A stretch of DNA of 64,000 nucleotides from JAFGCL01 sp964423835 (GTDB lineage: Bacteria; Chloroflexota; Dehalococcoidia; UBA2247; RBG-13-53-26), in NCBI GenBank assembly GCA_964423835.1, contig CAYRGJ010000001.1:62001-126000 (forward strand), written 5' to 3'. The stretch's first letter is position 1, and the number at the start of each line of letters is the position of its first letter. The notes beneath the pieces were generated by a model. The model did no database searches. It was not told the origin of the DNA and saw only the letters and a list, made by a program, of their open reading frames with translations. This document shows positions 42,643-51,962 of the stretch, piece by piece. Both the position numbers and the translations under genes were made by a program.

Positions 42643-44921
42643 GGCTCCTCCTCCTTGCCTGGTGTTGACGGCAATCTGCAGGGCAGCTCGGCCATGACGT
42701 AGGTGCCCCGGCCAGGAACGGACTTCACCGCGAAGTTGCCATGCAGGGCCAGCGCCCGCTCACGCATGCCCCGGATGCCGCTGGAGGGCTGCCTGGACAC
42801 CGCAACCTCGTCGAAGCCGACCCCGTGGTCGGCCACCTCCACCGTCACCGCCCCCGATTCCGCCCGCACGCAGACGGAGACCTCCTTGACCCGGGCGTAC
42901 CGGGCCACGTTGGTCAGCGCCTCCTGCACGATGCGGTACGCGGCGATGCTGACATCGGGCGGGAGCTGCTGCTGCAGGCCGCCGTGCCGGAACTTCACCT
43001 TCACCTGGGTGTGGGCGGTGTACCGCTTGAAGTGCCAGAGCAGCGTGGGGAGCAGGCCCAGGTCGTCCAGCATGGCGGGGCGAAGGTCCAGCGACATCTC
43101 GCGGACGCGGGTCATCAGGTCGTTGACCACGCCTCCGGCGATGGCCAGCTGCCGGCCCTCTGTACCTGGGGCCGTGGCCTGTGCCTTCTCCAGCAGGAGC
43201 TTGAGGGCTGTCAGGGACTGTCCCACCTGGTCGTGCAGCTCGCTGGCGATGGCCCGGCGCTCATCCTCCTGCACGCTGATCAGCCGGCGGGACAGTGTCT
43301 GAAGCTGGCTGGCCAGGTTCTTGTAGTCCGTCAGGTCCACCGCAGCGCCGACCACCCCCACCAGCTCACTGGCCGCATCCCGCAGCGGCTCAACGCGGCA
43401 GTAGAATACCCTCCCCTCCTGCTCCATCTCGAAGGAATCCAGGGTGCCGGCCAGCGCACGGCGATGGGCGGAAAGGGGGGCGAACTCCTCCCCCTCCTTC
43501 ACCCCATAGTAGTCCCTGACGCCGGTCCCCAGCATCTGACGCAGCCGGGAAGCGCCGACGAGGGCGCCGGCGCAGGAGGTGAACTTGAGGTCCCGGTCGG
43601 TGGTCCAGCACAGGCAGGGCATCTGCTGCATCAGCAGGTCCAGCTTGGCCTTGGCCTCCCGCAGGGCCTCTTCGGCCTGCTTGCGCTGGGTGATGTCCCG
43701 CAGGACGCCCATGATCTCCGCCGGCCGCCCGTCCGGCCCCGGTATGAAGGACACCGTGCTCTCCACCCATATCGTGGAGCCATCCACCCGTTTGAGCTCC
43801 ACCTCGACTCCACCCATCGCGCCCGGCTTATGCTCCTTGTCCGGCTTTCCCGCCAGAAGCCGGCGCACCGCCTCGGCTGATGCCGGGGTCAGGGCGGCCT
43901 CCACGCCGAGGCTCAGGGATTCCTTCACCGGGTAGCCCAGCAGCCGCTCGATGGAGGGGCTGAGGTAGGTGGCGCCGAGCGACATGTCGGTGACCCAGAT
44001 GACATCCGATACATTCTCCGCCAGCAGGCGGTAGCGGCGCTCGCTCTCGCGGAGCTCCTCCTCCATCCTCTTGCGCTCGGTGATGTCCTTCACAAAGCAC
44101 AGGAAGGCCGGCCGGCCCTCCCACTTGTGGGGAACGGCGCTGACCTCTCCCCACCTGATGGACCCGTCGGCCCGCGCCACCCGGAACGAGTACAGCCGGG
44201 GCACCGGCTCCCCCCGGGTCCTCCTCTCGTGCAGCCCCCGCACCAACGACCGATCATCGGGATGGACGCTCTCGATGAAGGGCCTCGACAGGTACTCCTC
44301 TATGGGCCGGCCCATGAGGTCCGCCGCCCTCTGGCTGATGAAGACCACCTTGCCTCCCTGGAGCACCACAATGCCTTCATCGGCGTTTTCCACGAAGAGG
44401 CGGCTTCTCTCATCGACCGCCATCAGCTTCTGCTGCAGCCGGCGCTGGTCAGTGATGTCCCGGATAATGACCACAGCCCCCCTGGGAGGGTCGGCCGCCC
44501 GGCGAACGCGGGTCAGGTTCACCTGCAGGCTCAGGGCCTGGCGGCGCCCGTTGCGGGTCTCCAGCTCGAAGGGGGGCACCTCCTGCCCGGATAGCAGCTG
44601 CGACAGCCTCGAGGACACGGCGTTGCCCTGGAAGGCCTTCACCATGTCCAGGCGCTTGCCCAGCGTGCGCTGCTCGGAGACGCCCAGTATCTCCCAGAAC
44701 CTCTTGTTGGCCCCCTTGATGTTGCCCTCGGCATCGATAACGGCGGCGCCATCGCGAAGGCTGTCGGATAGTGAGAGGAGGGCCCCTTCGTCCTCGGAGG
44801 GAACGGTCTTGTCGCGCCCGGTGCGGGCATGGCGGGGCCTGGCGCCGGTGCTCCCGGCTGGCCTCCCCGGATCGTCTGCCCGGCGGCTGATTTTTTCGGG
44901 CATTCTCCTGTCCCCGGACAC
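42630..44921 (-). CDS. multi-PAS sensor histidine kinase (NarX/DegS type)
   Basis: A 763-residue cytoplasmic kinase without membrane segments. Four PAS domains lie at about 50-165, 170-285, 295-415 and 425-530, three ending in the D(I/L)TxR(K/R) motif. A HisKA_3 dimerisation domain follows (ERRAIASELHDQVGQ, His about 560), then a HATPase (EALTNVARYA; DHGVGFDE). It autophosphorylates and passes phosphate to a NarL-type regulator, surely the one at 41992 that overlaps its 3' end, and possibly to the receiver-only protein. GTG 44921 follows AGGGAG; ATG 44903 is an alternative. The promoter is TTGTCA-18-TAGAAT. No haem or FMN motif is obvious in the PAS domains. Confidence 0.9.
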   Translation of the reverse strand: MSGDRRMPEKISRRADDPGRPAGSTGARPRHARTGRDKTVPSEDEGALLSLSDSLRDGAAVIDAEGNIKGANKRFWEILGVSEQRTLGKRLDMVKAFQGNAVSSRLSQLLSGQEVPPFELETRNGRRQALSLQVNLTRVRRAADPPRGAVVIIRDITDQRRLQQKLMAVDERSRLFVENADEGIVVLQGGKVVFISQRAADLMGRPIEEYLSRPFIESVHPDDRSLVRGLHERRTRGEPVPRLYSFRVARADGSIRWGEVSAVPHKWEGRPAFLCFVKDITERKRMEEELRESERRYRLLAENVSDVIWVTDMSLGATYLSPSIERLLGYPVKESLSLGVEAALTPASAEAVRRLLAGKPDKEHKPGAMGGVEVELKRVDGSTIWVESTVSFIPGPDGRPAEIMGVLRDITQRKQAEEALREAKAKLDLLMQQMPCLCWTTDRDLKFTSCAGALVGASRLRQMLGTGVRDYYGVKEGEEFAPLSAHRRALAGTLDSFEMEQEGRVFYCRVEPLRDAASELVGVVGAAVDLTDYKNLASQLQTLSRRLISVQEDERRAIASELHDQVGQSLTALKLLLEKAQATAPGTEGRQLAIAGGVVNDLMTRVREMSLDLRPAMLDDLGLLPTLLWHFKRYTAHTQVKVKFRHGGLQQQLPPDVSIAAYRIVQEALTNVARYARVKEVSVCVRAESGAVTVEVADHGVGFDEVAVSRQPSSGIRGMRERALALHGNFAVKSVPGRGTYVMAELPCRLPSTPGKEEEPRRP

Positions 44922-44933
44922 TGGTCTCCCTGT

Positions 44934-44963
44934 ATTCTAGGCGCAATGGCTCGCCAATGACAA
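44934..44963 (-). promoter_or_regulatory. promoter of the kinase-regulator operon
   Basis: Minus strand TTGTCA (44958-44963), 18-base spacer, TAGAAT (44934-44939). The leader to GTG 44921 is very short and carries AGGGAG. Confidence 0.6.
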
Positions 44964-45178
44964 GTGACCTGGCGATCGGGAAGAGGCCGCCAGAGCTATT
45001 GACGCCTATTCACTCATGTGATAGCCTCAAGACAACTCCGGAACGAGAGGAGGCCGGACAGGAGAAAGGTGCTCGTTTGCCGCGTGAAGTGCAGTAGGAG
45101 ATCCGCACATGCAAGAGCCGCGGTGGCATTTCGGGGCAAAGTCACATGCGGCAGTTTCCAAAAGGAGGGAAGTAAGCA

Positions 45179-45556
45179 ATGGCTGGTATTCTAGCAATCG
45201 TAGGCAAGATCGCATTCGTGGCCGGTGTCCTGTTCGCCATATTCGGCGGCATCTGGGGCGGCGAGTCAGTGCCCACCAACGAGGTAGTGATCTGGGTACT
45301 TCTGATCGCCGGGATACTCATCGGGCTGCTCAACGTGACGGCCAAGGAGGGCGCCACCGTGCTGGCGGCCTCGGTGGCCCTGATCATCCTCGGCATCTGG
45401 GGTTTCACGCCGGCTGCGGCTCCCATCGCTCAGATCTCGGAGACCTTTGCGGAGAACCTGCAGGGCGTCGTCTGCGCCTTCGCTCTTCTCATGGTTCCGG
45501 CCGCGCTCATCGTGGCCCTGAAGGCCGTCATCTCGGCGGCCAAGCCCGGAGACTAG
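45179..45556 (+). CDS. small integral membrane protein
   Basis: A 125-residue protein with about four hydrophobic segments (roughly 4-24, 36-54, 58-78, 93-115), short loops and a KPGD tail. No family is recognised. The ATG follows a strong AAAGGAGGG. A TTGACG at 44999-45004 may be a -35 for a leader of about 150 bases, in which I see no structured RNA. A perfect 13-bp hairpin follows the stop, so the gene is a single transcription unit. It diverges from the kinase operon. Confidence 0.7.
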   Translation: MAGILAIVGKIAFVAGVLFAIFGGIWGGESVPTNEVVIWVLLIAGILIGLLNVTAKEGATVLAASVALIILGIWGFTPAAAPIAQISETFAENLQGVVCAFALLMVPAALIVALKAVISAAKPGD

Positions 45557-45579
45557 GCCGGCACACCATCGGCCAGCGC

Positions 45580-45612
45580 GGAGAGCCGCCACACATGCGG
45601 TGGCGGCTCTCC
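45580..45612. terminator. perfect 13-bp hairpin
   Basis: GGAGAGCCGCCAC and GTGGCGGCTCTCC pair exactly around a 7-base loop, 24 bases after the membrane-protein stop. There is no T run. It lies between convergent genes and could terminate or stabilise both transcripts. Confidence 0.65.
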
Positions 45613-45657
45613 CATCCGTCAGTCCCAGGACCGTGACTTCACGCAGCAGCGCGTTTG

Positions 45658-45702
45658 CTTCAGGGCCGGCCACCGTGCTCCCGGCGCACTTCAGGGCCGG
45701 CC
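45658..45702 (-). repeat. duplicated 3' end of the AddA-like gene
   Basis: The 14 bases GGCCGGCCCTGAAG, including the gene's last three codons (Gly-Arg-Pro) and TGA, occur at 45689-45702 and again at 45658-45671, 31 bases apart. Because part is a GC palindrome, chance is not excluded, but the position matches the other stop-spanning duplications. Confidence 0.5.
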
Positions 45703-48700
45703 CAGGGTGCGGACCCGGCCCGCCCGCGCGAACACGAGCTTCAACGTCACCCTGGCGGGCGGCAGACCGAGCATCGTCGAGAGCGCCGTCCGGTAGATCT
45801 CCATCTGGGGCTGGTAGTGTCTGGCTGCGTTGTCGAGTGCGGCCTCGCCGGAGGCGTCCTCGCTCTTGAAATCGATCACGGTGGCCTCCAGCAACCGGCC
45901 GGCCTGGTCACGAGACAGCACCGCGCGGTCGAAGGTCCCGCTGATCCACTTGCCCCCTGCCGCCACCTCAAACGGTCTCTCACGCCACAGTTCAACCTCA
46001 CCCCCCGGCTGGGCCAGCGCCGAGCGTATCTCGGGGGCAGCGGCGGCCTGGCGGAAGATGCCAGCGGCCTGCCGCTTGAGGTCCTCCCGCAGGGAGGAGG
46101 ACAGGCTCCAGCCGGCGATCAACGCCTCCAGGTCGGTCTGGTCGATCCAGCTCACCTTCTCGAAGAGCTGATGAACGCCCGTGCCAACGTCAAGGACGTC
46201 CCGGGCGGCCGGGTCGAAGAGCCGGCCGGCGCTCTGTGCCCTGTACGGCAGGCGCGAGGGCTGCACGTGGGCCAGGCGCCCGCGCCGGGAGGGCCGCAAA
46301 CTGAAGCCGGCGGGCAATGGCGCCGCTCGAGGCGCGGGCGCTGTCACCGGAGGCCCTTTGGCCCGATGCCAATGCCGGTTTCCGGTCTCGTAGAGGCAGA
46401 CCGCATCCTCTCCCGCCAGGTGAATCCGGCGGCCTTCAACAGCGCCGGAACCGCCGGTGAGCTGCTGTTTAACGAAGGCCGCCGGCGTCAGCGCCTCGGC
46501 GCTCCTGCCCGGAAAGCTGGTGATCAGGTAGAGACCCTGGCGGGCCCGGGTCATGGCCACGTACAGCAGACAGAGGGAATCGAAGGCCGCGGTCTCCTGC
46601 GCCCTGACCAACTGCTCCCGCAGGACGGGATCGCTCTGGGCGACCGCGCGCCGCGGCATCTCCAGGGCCCAGCCGGGCTGCTCCGTGCGCGGGTCGCGGC
46701 CCAGCACGAAGTCGGTCCGGGCGCTTGCCGTCATGCTGCCATCCTGCAGGTCGGGCAGGGCCACGACGTCGAACCCCAGGCCCTTGGCCTGGTGGATGGT
46801 CATCACCCGGATGGCCCCACTGGCCGCCAGATCATGGGTCTGGTAGGTGTCGATGAAGTCCAGGAAGGAGTTGGCATCGCGCAGGCCGCTGCCGTCGAAC
46901 TCAATGGCGGCATTGACCAGCTCGCCTAGCCTCTTGCGCCCGAAATCGTCCAGGGCGCCGGCGGCCTCCAGCCTGGCGCCCCAGGCCCGGACCAGTCCCT
47001 GGAAGCCATCTGACTGAAGCTGCCTCAGGAGGAGGAGCGGCAGGCTGTCCCGGTTCAGGGCCAGCTCCGCGAAGTGCGGGCTAAGGGGGCTCATCTCCAG
47101 GTGCCGCCAGGCCAGGGTGTCCCCCGGGTGCGCGGCGAACTGCACCAGCGCCAGCAGCAGCGACAGCACCGGGTTGTCCCTGATGAAGGCCCGGCCCTCG
47201 TGGATGATGTGCCATCCGGGACACTCCCGGCGGAGGTAGTCCACCACCTCTTCGCCGCTCTGGTTTCTGCGCACCAGGACGGCCACCGAGAGGCCCTTGC
47301 GCAGGGGATCGATCTCCCGCAGCAGTCCGGCCAGGGTGCGGTAGCGGTCCCCGGCGGTGGGCCGGCCGCTGCCGCCTTCGCAGGGCGGCTCTACCACCGC
47401 GGCGTAGCCGTCCGCCGGAACGGCGCCGGCCTCGCACTGGTGCCGCTGCCAGGAGTCCCGCCACTGGGCCAGGGCCCCCTCGGGCAAGAGGCCCGGCGGG
47501 ATGCGGTCGAAGACCGCGTTCACCATATCGATCACGGCCGGGCACGAGCGGAATGAGGTGCTCAGGCGGCGCACCTCAATGCTTTCCCCGTAGCGCTCCA
47601 GGATGCGGCTGAACAGGCGGGCGTTGCCGCCGCGCCAGCCGTAGATGGCCTGCTTGGTATCGCCGACGTAGAAGAAGCTGCGCCGGCCGCTGTCGTCCTG
47701 CAGGATCTCGTCAGCCAGGTTGCCCAGGACCTCCCACTGCAGGTCGCTGGTGTCCTGGAACTCATCGAGCAACCAGTGGTCGAGCTGGCAGTCGAGCCGG
47801 TAATCGATGTACAGCCGCGCCTCTGTCGAGGGGAGGCGGCTCAGGACCGAGCCCCCGCTGGCCTGGTTTCCCGCGGTGAGCAGGTACTGGACATCGGTGA
47901 AGGTGAGGCGCCCCTGGCGGCGCATGATGGCGTCGTAGGCCTCTTCGTAGAGGTCCAGGACCCCGTAGATGCCCCGGGTCCGCTCCAGGGCCACCGTGAT
48001 TTCGGCCCGGACGATGTGGGCCATGAGGGCCAGGGCGTGGCGGCACTGTGCCGCCGAGAGCTTCTGCTGCCTCCGGTCCGTTACCAGCCGGACATCCCCG
48101 GCCAGCATGCCGTCCAGGCCCTCCACCAGCTTCGGGAACAGGTAATCCAGGGGTGGCGACCAGCTGGAGCTGATCCCGAAACGGCAGGTGGCCTCGGCGA
48201 AGGCACGCCAGCGCCCCCGTACGCCGTCCGGGAGGTCCTCCTGGTCCAGCAGGCCCAGGAGGCAGGCGGCGGCCTCTTCGGGGCTGGCGGAGGCGCCCCC
48301 CGGGCCGGCGGCGGCCTGCCACCACGGGGGGGTGCCGGTCCATATCCGGTCCTCGCGGCCCCAGGCGGCCGGGTCCGGCAGCACCTGGTAGTAGTCACGT
48401 CTGGTGTCGACGATGTCTTCCATCTCCTCCCGCAGGCTCCTGAGCTCCCGTCCAAAGCTGGCCTGCCGGCAGGCCAGACGGAAGGAGTGCGGCCCTCTGG
48501 CGCCGGCCGCATCCCGGCTGAGGGCTGCGGCCAGCACCCTGTCGCGGACGGCCCTGGCCATCCCCTCCTCGCCCAGCAGCCGGAAGTTCGGCGGGACCCC
48601 CAGCTCCAGGGGGAAGGTCTGCGCCACCCGCACGGTGAAGCTGTCCAGCGTGCTGATGTGCAGGCGGTGCAGGCTGTCCAGCAGCCGGCGCAGCATCTGG

Positions 48701-48966
48701 CGGAACTCGCCCTGGCCGGTGCCGGGCTGGCGTATCATCCTGGCCGTCCGATCGGCCTCGTCCGGCGAGGATGCCGCCCGGCAGAGGTAGCGCACCACCG
48801 AGTCGAAGATCTCCCCCGCGGCCTTGCGGGAAAAGGTGAGGGCCACGATGCGGTCCGGGCTGACGCCGCCGGCCAGCAGCTCCATGTACCGGTGCGCCAG
48901 CTGGTAGGTCTTTCCCGACCCGGCGGAGGCCGAGATGGCCTGATGACCGATCCGCGCCCTGGTCAT
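45691..48966 (-). CDS. AddA-like UvrD helicase-nuclease
   Basis: A 1091-residue superfamily 1A helicase with a C-terminal RecB-type nuclease. Walker A is SASAGSGKT (about 11-19), with ALTFSRKAAGEI, the DEFQDTSDLQWE motif II, GDTKQAIYGWRGG, and MTIHQAKGLGFD plus YVAMTRARQGLY near the C-terminal helicase motifs. The nuclease shows VIDFKSED and a Gln-x3-Tyr helix near the end. It should unwind and trim double-strand ends with the AddB-like partner. ATG 48966 overlaps the AddB stop as ATGA, so the two subunits are coupled. Last gene of a four-gene operon; its 3' end is followed by a partial duplication. Confidence 0.88.
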   Translation of the reverse strand: MTRARIGHQAISASAGSGKTYQLAHRYMELLAGGVSPDRIVALTFSRKAAGEIFDSVVRYLCRAASSPDEADRTARMIRQPGTGQGEFRQMLRRLLDSLHRLHISTLDSFTVRVAQTFPLELGVPPNFRLLGEEGMARAVRDRVLAAALSRDAAGARGPHSFRLACRQASFGRELRSLREEMEDIVDTRRDYYQVLPDPAAWGREDRIWTGTPPWWQAAAGPGGASASPEEAAACLLGLLDQEDLPDGVRGRWRAFAEATCRFGISSSWSPPLDYLFPKLVEGLDGMLAGDVRLVTDRRQQKLSAAQCRHALALMAHIVRAEITVALERTRGIYGVLDLYEEAYDAIMRRQGRLTFTDVQYLLTAGNQASGGSVLSRLPSTEARLYIDYRLDCQLDHWLLDEFQDTSDLQWEVLGNLADEILQDDSGRRSFFYVGDTKQAIYGWRGGNARLFSRILERYGESIEVRRLSTSFRSCPAVIDMVNAVFDRIPPGLLPEGALAQWRDSWQRHQCEAGAVPADGYAAVVEPPCEGGSGRPTAGDRYRTLAGLLREIDPLRKGLSVAVLVRRNQSGEEVVDYLRRECPGWHIIHEGRAFIRDNPVLSLLLALVQFAAHPGDTLAWRHLEMSPLSPHFAELALNRDSLPLLLLRQLQSDGFQGLVRAWGARLEAAGALDDFGRKRLGELVNAAIEFDGSGLRDANSFLDFIDTYQTHDLAASGAIRVMTIHQAKGLGFDVVALPDLQDGSMTASARTDFVLGRDPRTEQPGWALEMPRRAVAQSDPVLREQLVRAQETAAFDSLCLLYVAMTRARQGLYLITSFPGRSAEALTPAAFVKQQLTGGSGAVEGRRIHLAGEDAVCLYETGNRHWHRAKGPPVTAPAPRAAPLPAGFSLRPSRRGRLAHVQPSRLPYRAQSAGRLFDPAARDVLDVGTGVHQLFEKVSWIDQTDLEALIAGWSLSSSLREDLKRQAAGIFRQAAAAPEIRSALAQPGGEVELWRERPFEVAAGGKWISGTFDRAVLSRDQAGRLLEATVIDFKSEDASGEAALDNAARHYQPQMEIYRTALSTMLGLPPARVTLKLVFARAGRVRTLGRP

Positions 48967-51872
48967 GGGGCCTCCCCGCCGCGCGCCCCGGCCTCTGCCT
49001 GCCGCAGAAAGTCCTGGAAGGCCTCCGCATCGATACAACGGGCCGGATCGCCGGGGAAGACACTGGCGAACTCCTCAATGGTCACAGTCTGGGCCGGCGG
49101 CCAGAAGCGACGGTTTCGGATGTCGCTGATGACGCCCTCGGCGCAGTGCCGGGCGGACTCCAGGAGGTTGTCCGGCGCATCGGACCAGCAGACGACCCCG
49201 GTGTCATCCAGGGTTCTGGGCAGGTTGAAGTATCCCAGCTCGAAGGGGCCGGCGAGGTCCGTGGTGGATGGCAGCAGAATGGCATAGAGGGGGACCTGGA
49301 GGTCGGTCCAGCGCCTTTGCCTTCCCCCGACCTCGATCAGGGCGTAATCCGGGCACTCCCGGTCCGCCGGCACGGGGCCGAAGTGCGCCGCCCCGGGAGC
49401 TGCCCCTCTGCTCGATGTCTTGTAGTCCAGCAGCCTGATCCGGCCGGTTTCTCCGTGCCGGTCCACCCGGTCGATCCGGCCCCGGACCTCCACGCCGTCG
49501 ATCACCCCTTTGATGTCCAGCTCGGCGTGCAACGTCTCCCAGCCCTCGCCGACCAGCCGGGCCTGCACGGCGGCTGCCTGGCGCAGGCGCTGCCTGGCCG
49601 ACTCCAGCTGCAGCTCCACCGCCGGCGGGGGCGGGGAACCGCACCAGCGGTCAACCCAGTCCTCCGCCCTGGCGCAGAGGAAGTCCTGAAGGCGGGGCAC
49701 GTCCTGAACGCGGCGCAGGCCTGCGTCGAGGGACATGCAATGCAGCGCGTAGTGCACCAGGGAGCCGAAGTCCATGGCATCCAGCTCCACCTTGCGGTCA
49801 TCCAGGGCCTCCATTCCCAGGACATACTTGAGGTAGTAGCGGAAGGGGCACTGGAGGTACTCGCGGAAAGCAGTGACCCGTATCCTCCTGATCTCCAGGC
49901 TGTCGGGCGAGACATCTGGAGGGGCTGCTGCCAGCCGGAAGGAGATGCTGGATGGATGGCCGGACTCCGTTTCCACCGGAGTGGCGAAGAGCCGCTCCGC
50001 CCGCCCCGGCAGCTCGGCCTCACTGCACTGAAAGAGCAGCCGGGAGGGCTTGAGGACATCCCCGCTGGCGCCGGTCTTGCCCGCTATGAAGCAGACCCGG
50101 CCGTCCCGGCGGCGGGACTCGACAAACGACGACATGAGATAGGCGTCCCGGGCCAGGCGCTCTTCGTCATGCCGCAGGCGCAGCTGCCGGCGCAGGGTGT
50201 CCGGCAGGAAGACATCGGCCGGGCGCGTGTCAGGGACCTTCCCGTCGTTCATGCCGGTGACGATCAGAAACGGGGCGTCATTCCATGGCAGCTCCAGCCA
50301 GCCCTCCAGGTCAATGAGGGGTCCCTCCGGCTCCGGGTAGTAGGACTGGTGTTCCAGTGACCAGAGGAGGAGGTCCAGGGCATTTCCCCGGTCCAGGCCC
50401 GCGGCCGCCGGGGCGCCCGGGGCCAGGCTGCGCAGCCCGGCATCGATGCCCTCGGCGACGGCCGCGAACTCGGCGTCGCCGGGCCTGGCGGCAACGTCCA
50501 GAAGGCGGTGTTCATACACCGCCGCCAGAAAGGAGCGCAGCGAGTCGTCGGTGTTGCCCATCTGGAAGGCGCGCACCCAGTCCGCCACCACACTCAGGGC
50601 CTTTTCCAGGCTGGGGTACCTCTCGCCGCGGTGGCCAGGCTGGCCATCATGGCCGTTGACGTTGGCCTGGACCCGCTCCAGGCCCCGCACCAGGCCGTCA
50701 AAGGACTGCGGCAGGTGGCGGCTGTGAAAGGCATCGGCTTCCTCCAGGACCTGGCCGGGAGCCAGCCGGTTCTCATGCTGAAGATAGTCCATGAAATCCG
50801 CGTGGCGCAGAAAGGCGCTGGCGGCGGCGTAGTCACCCTCCCGGACCAGGCCGCGAAAGGCGGAAAGCAGCTGCGCCAGCGGGTGCCGGTCGGCCTGGCG
50901 CCCTGCCGGATTGAAGGCCACCAGCCCGGCGGCGGCCAGATCGGCTTCCAGGAAGGGCACGACCTCATTGTCCGGAACGCCCAGGGCCACATCCGCGGGC
51001 CCAAACCGGTCCGCTTCCTGGCCCATCAGCTCCATGGCCCTTCGGCTCTGGCTCCAGGGCGGGCCACCGAGGAGGATGTTGGCCTCCGAGTCGGGGACCT
51101 CGATGCGGCGCCCGCGCCACCTCTCTGGAATAGGCCGTCCCCAGCCGTCGAAGCATCCGGCCAGCGCCTCGGGCGCGTGCACCAGAACCACCACCGGGAT
51201 GCGCGCCGCCAGGCGCTCCAGCATCTTTACCAGGAGAGGCGTCGGGTCCGGCAGCGAAGCCAGGACCAGCCGCTCCGTCCCCGCCGGCGGCTGGCCCTCA
51301 CCCGCATGGCGCAACTGGCGGAGTAATGGGTCATGCAGGCCCAGGGACCCCTGCCTCTCCAGGCAGGCCTCTTCCAGGCGCGCCAGGTCCCGCCAGCGCT
51401 CCTTCTCCTCCAGCAGTCCGCCGAACTGCCCCAGGACATCGGCGATACTGTACCCGCCGTCAGCCAGGGCCCGGCGCAGCTCCTCGATCATCTCCCCGGT
51501 GCGCAGTGCCCACCGGAAGTCCCCGGATGGGACCCGGGCCGGGAAGAGCCCGCGGTAGCGGCCGGGGTCGGCCTCCAACAGGACGTGGGCCCAGACGGCG
51601 GTCACCTCCAGGGGCGAAGCCGCCGGTGCGCCGTCCTCAGCCTGCAGGAAGTAGGCCGGGGTGACCACCCGCAAGGAGGGAAGGGCCATCTTCAGAGAAG
51701 AGGCGCGCACCGCCAGCGTCTCCCGCAGCCGCCTTCCGGCCTGTCTGGTGGGGGCCACGATGACGTCTCCGGCCAGGGATGATGGGTCGCCCGGGCCCTG
51801 CGGCAGCAGGAACTCACTCACCTTCGTGGTCAGCGGCGCATCCCAGCCCAGAAAGCGAAGCTCAACGCTCAT
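48963..51872 (-). CDS. AddB-like nuclease subunit
   Basis: A 969-residue AddB/RexB-like protein. The N-terminal part is an inactivated helicase fold (VIVAPTRQAGRRLRETL where a Walker A would be, so no ATPase). The C-terminus is a PD-(D/E)xK nuclease: TAFREYLQCPFRYYLKYVLG, GSLVHYALH, GRIDRVDRHGE, RLLDYKTSS (about residue 817). Only one of the cysteines that hold the AddB iron-sulfur staple is evident, so the cluster is probably absent. It pairs with the AddA-like gene by ATGA overlap. It follows the SbcC-like gene after 90 bases containing 10-bp repeats. Confidence 0.82.
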   Translation of the reverse strand: MSVELRFLGWDAPLTTKVSEFLLPQGPGDPSSLAGDVIVAPTRQAGRRLRETLAVRASSLKMALPSLRVVTPAYFLQAEDGAPAASPLEVTAVWAHVLLEADPGRYRGLFPARVPSGDFRWALRTGEMIEELRRALADGGYSIADVLGQFGGLLEEKERWRDLARLEEACLERQGSLGLHDPLLRQLRHAGEGQPPAGTERLVLASLPDPTPLLVKMLERLAARIPVVVLVHAPEALAGCFDGWGRPIPERWRGRRIEVPDSEANILLGGPPWSQSRRAMELMGQEADRFGPADVALGVPDNEVVPFLEADLAAAGLVAFNPAGRQADRHPLAQLLSAFRGLVREGDYAAASAFLRHADFMDYLQHENRLAPGQVLEEADAFHSRHLPQSFDGLVRGLERVQANVNGHDGQPGHRGERYPSLEKALSVVADWVRAFQMGNTDDSLRSFLAAVYEHRLLDVAARPGDAEFAAVAEGIDAGLRSLAPGAPAAAGLDRGNALDLLLWSLEHQSYYPEPEGPLIDLEGWLELPWNDAPFLIVTGMNDGKVPDTRPADVFLPDTLRRQLRLRHDEERLARDAYLMSSFVESRRRDGRVCFIAGKTGASGDVLKPSRLLFQCSEAELPGRAERLFATPVETESGHPSSISFRLAAAPPDVSPDSLEIRRIRVTAFREYLQCPFRYYLKYVLGMEALDDRKVELDAMDFGSLVHYALHCMSLDAGLRRVQDVPRLQDFLCARAEDWVDRWCGSPPPPAVELQLESARQRLRQAAAVQARLVGEGWETLHAELDIKGVIDGVEVRGRIDRVDRHGETGRIRLLDYKTSSRGAAPGAAHFGPVPADRECPDYALIEVGGRQRRWTDLQVPLYAILLPSTTDLAGPFELGYFNLPRTLDDTGVVCWSDAPDNLLESARHCAEGVISDIRNRRFWPPAQTVTIEEFASVFPGDPARCIDAEAFQDFLRQAEAGARGGEAP

Positions 51873-51880
51873 TCAGGGTG

Positions 51881-51922
51881 ACCGTCCAGTCCCGTCCAGT
51901 CCCGTTCAGTCCAGTCCAGTCC
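51881..51922 (-). repeat. 10-bp tandem repeats before the AddB-like gene
   Basis: Four consecutive 10-base units close to CCGTCCAGTC on the plus strand (GGACTGGACG-like on the minus strand) lie 9 bases before the AddB start codon. They occupy the usual Shine-Dalgarno region, and no GGAGG-like site is present, so repeat number could affect translation of addB. Confidence 0.75.
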
Positions 51923-51962
51923 GGCTGCCCTGGCGGCGCACCGGCGGGCAGCCCGGTGCTCC

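Noticed and set aside
45109..45178. leader peptide before the small membrane protein
   Set aside because: An ATG with AGGAG opens at 45109 but its frame runs far into the membrane-protein gene as a shadow frame with no family features.
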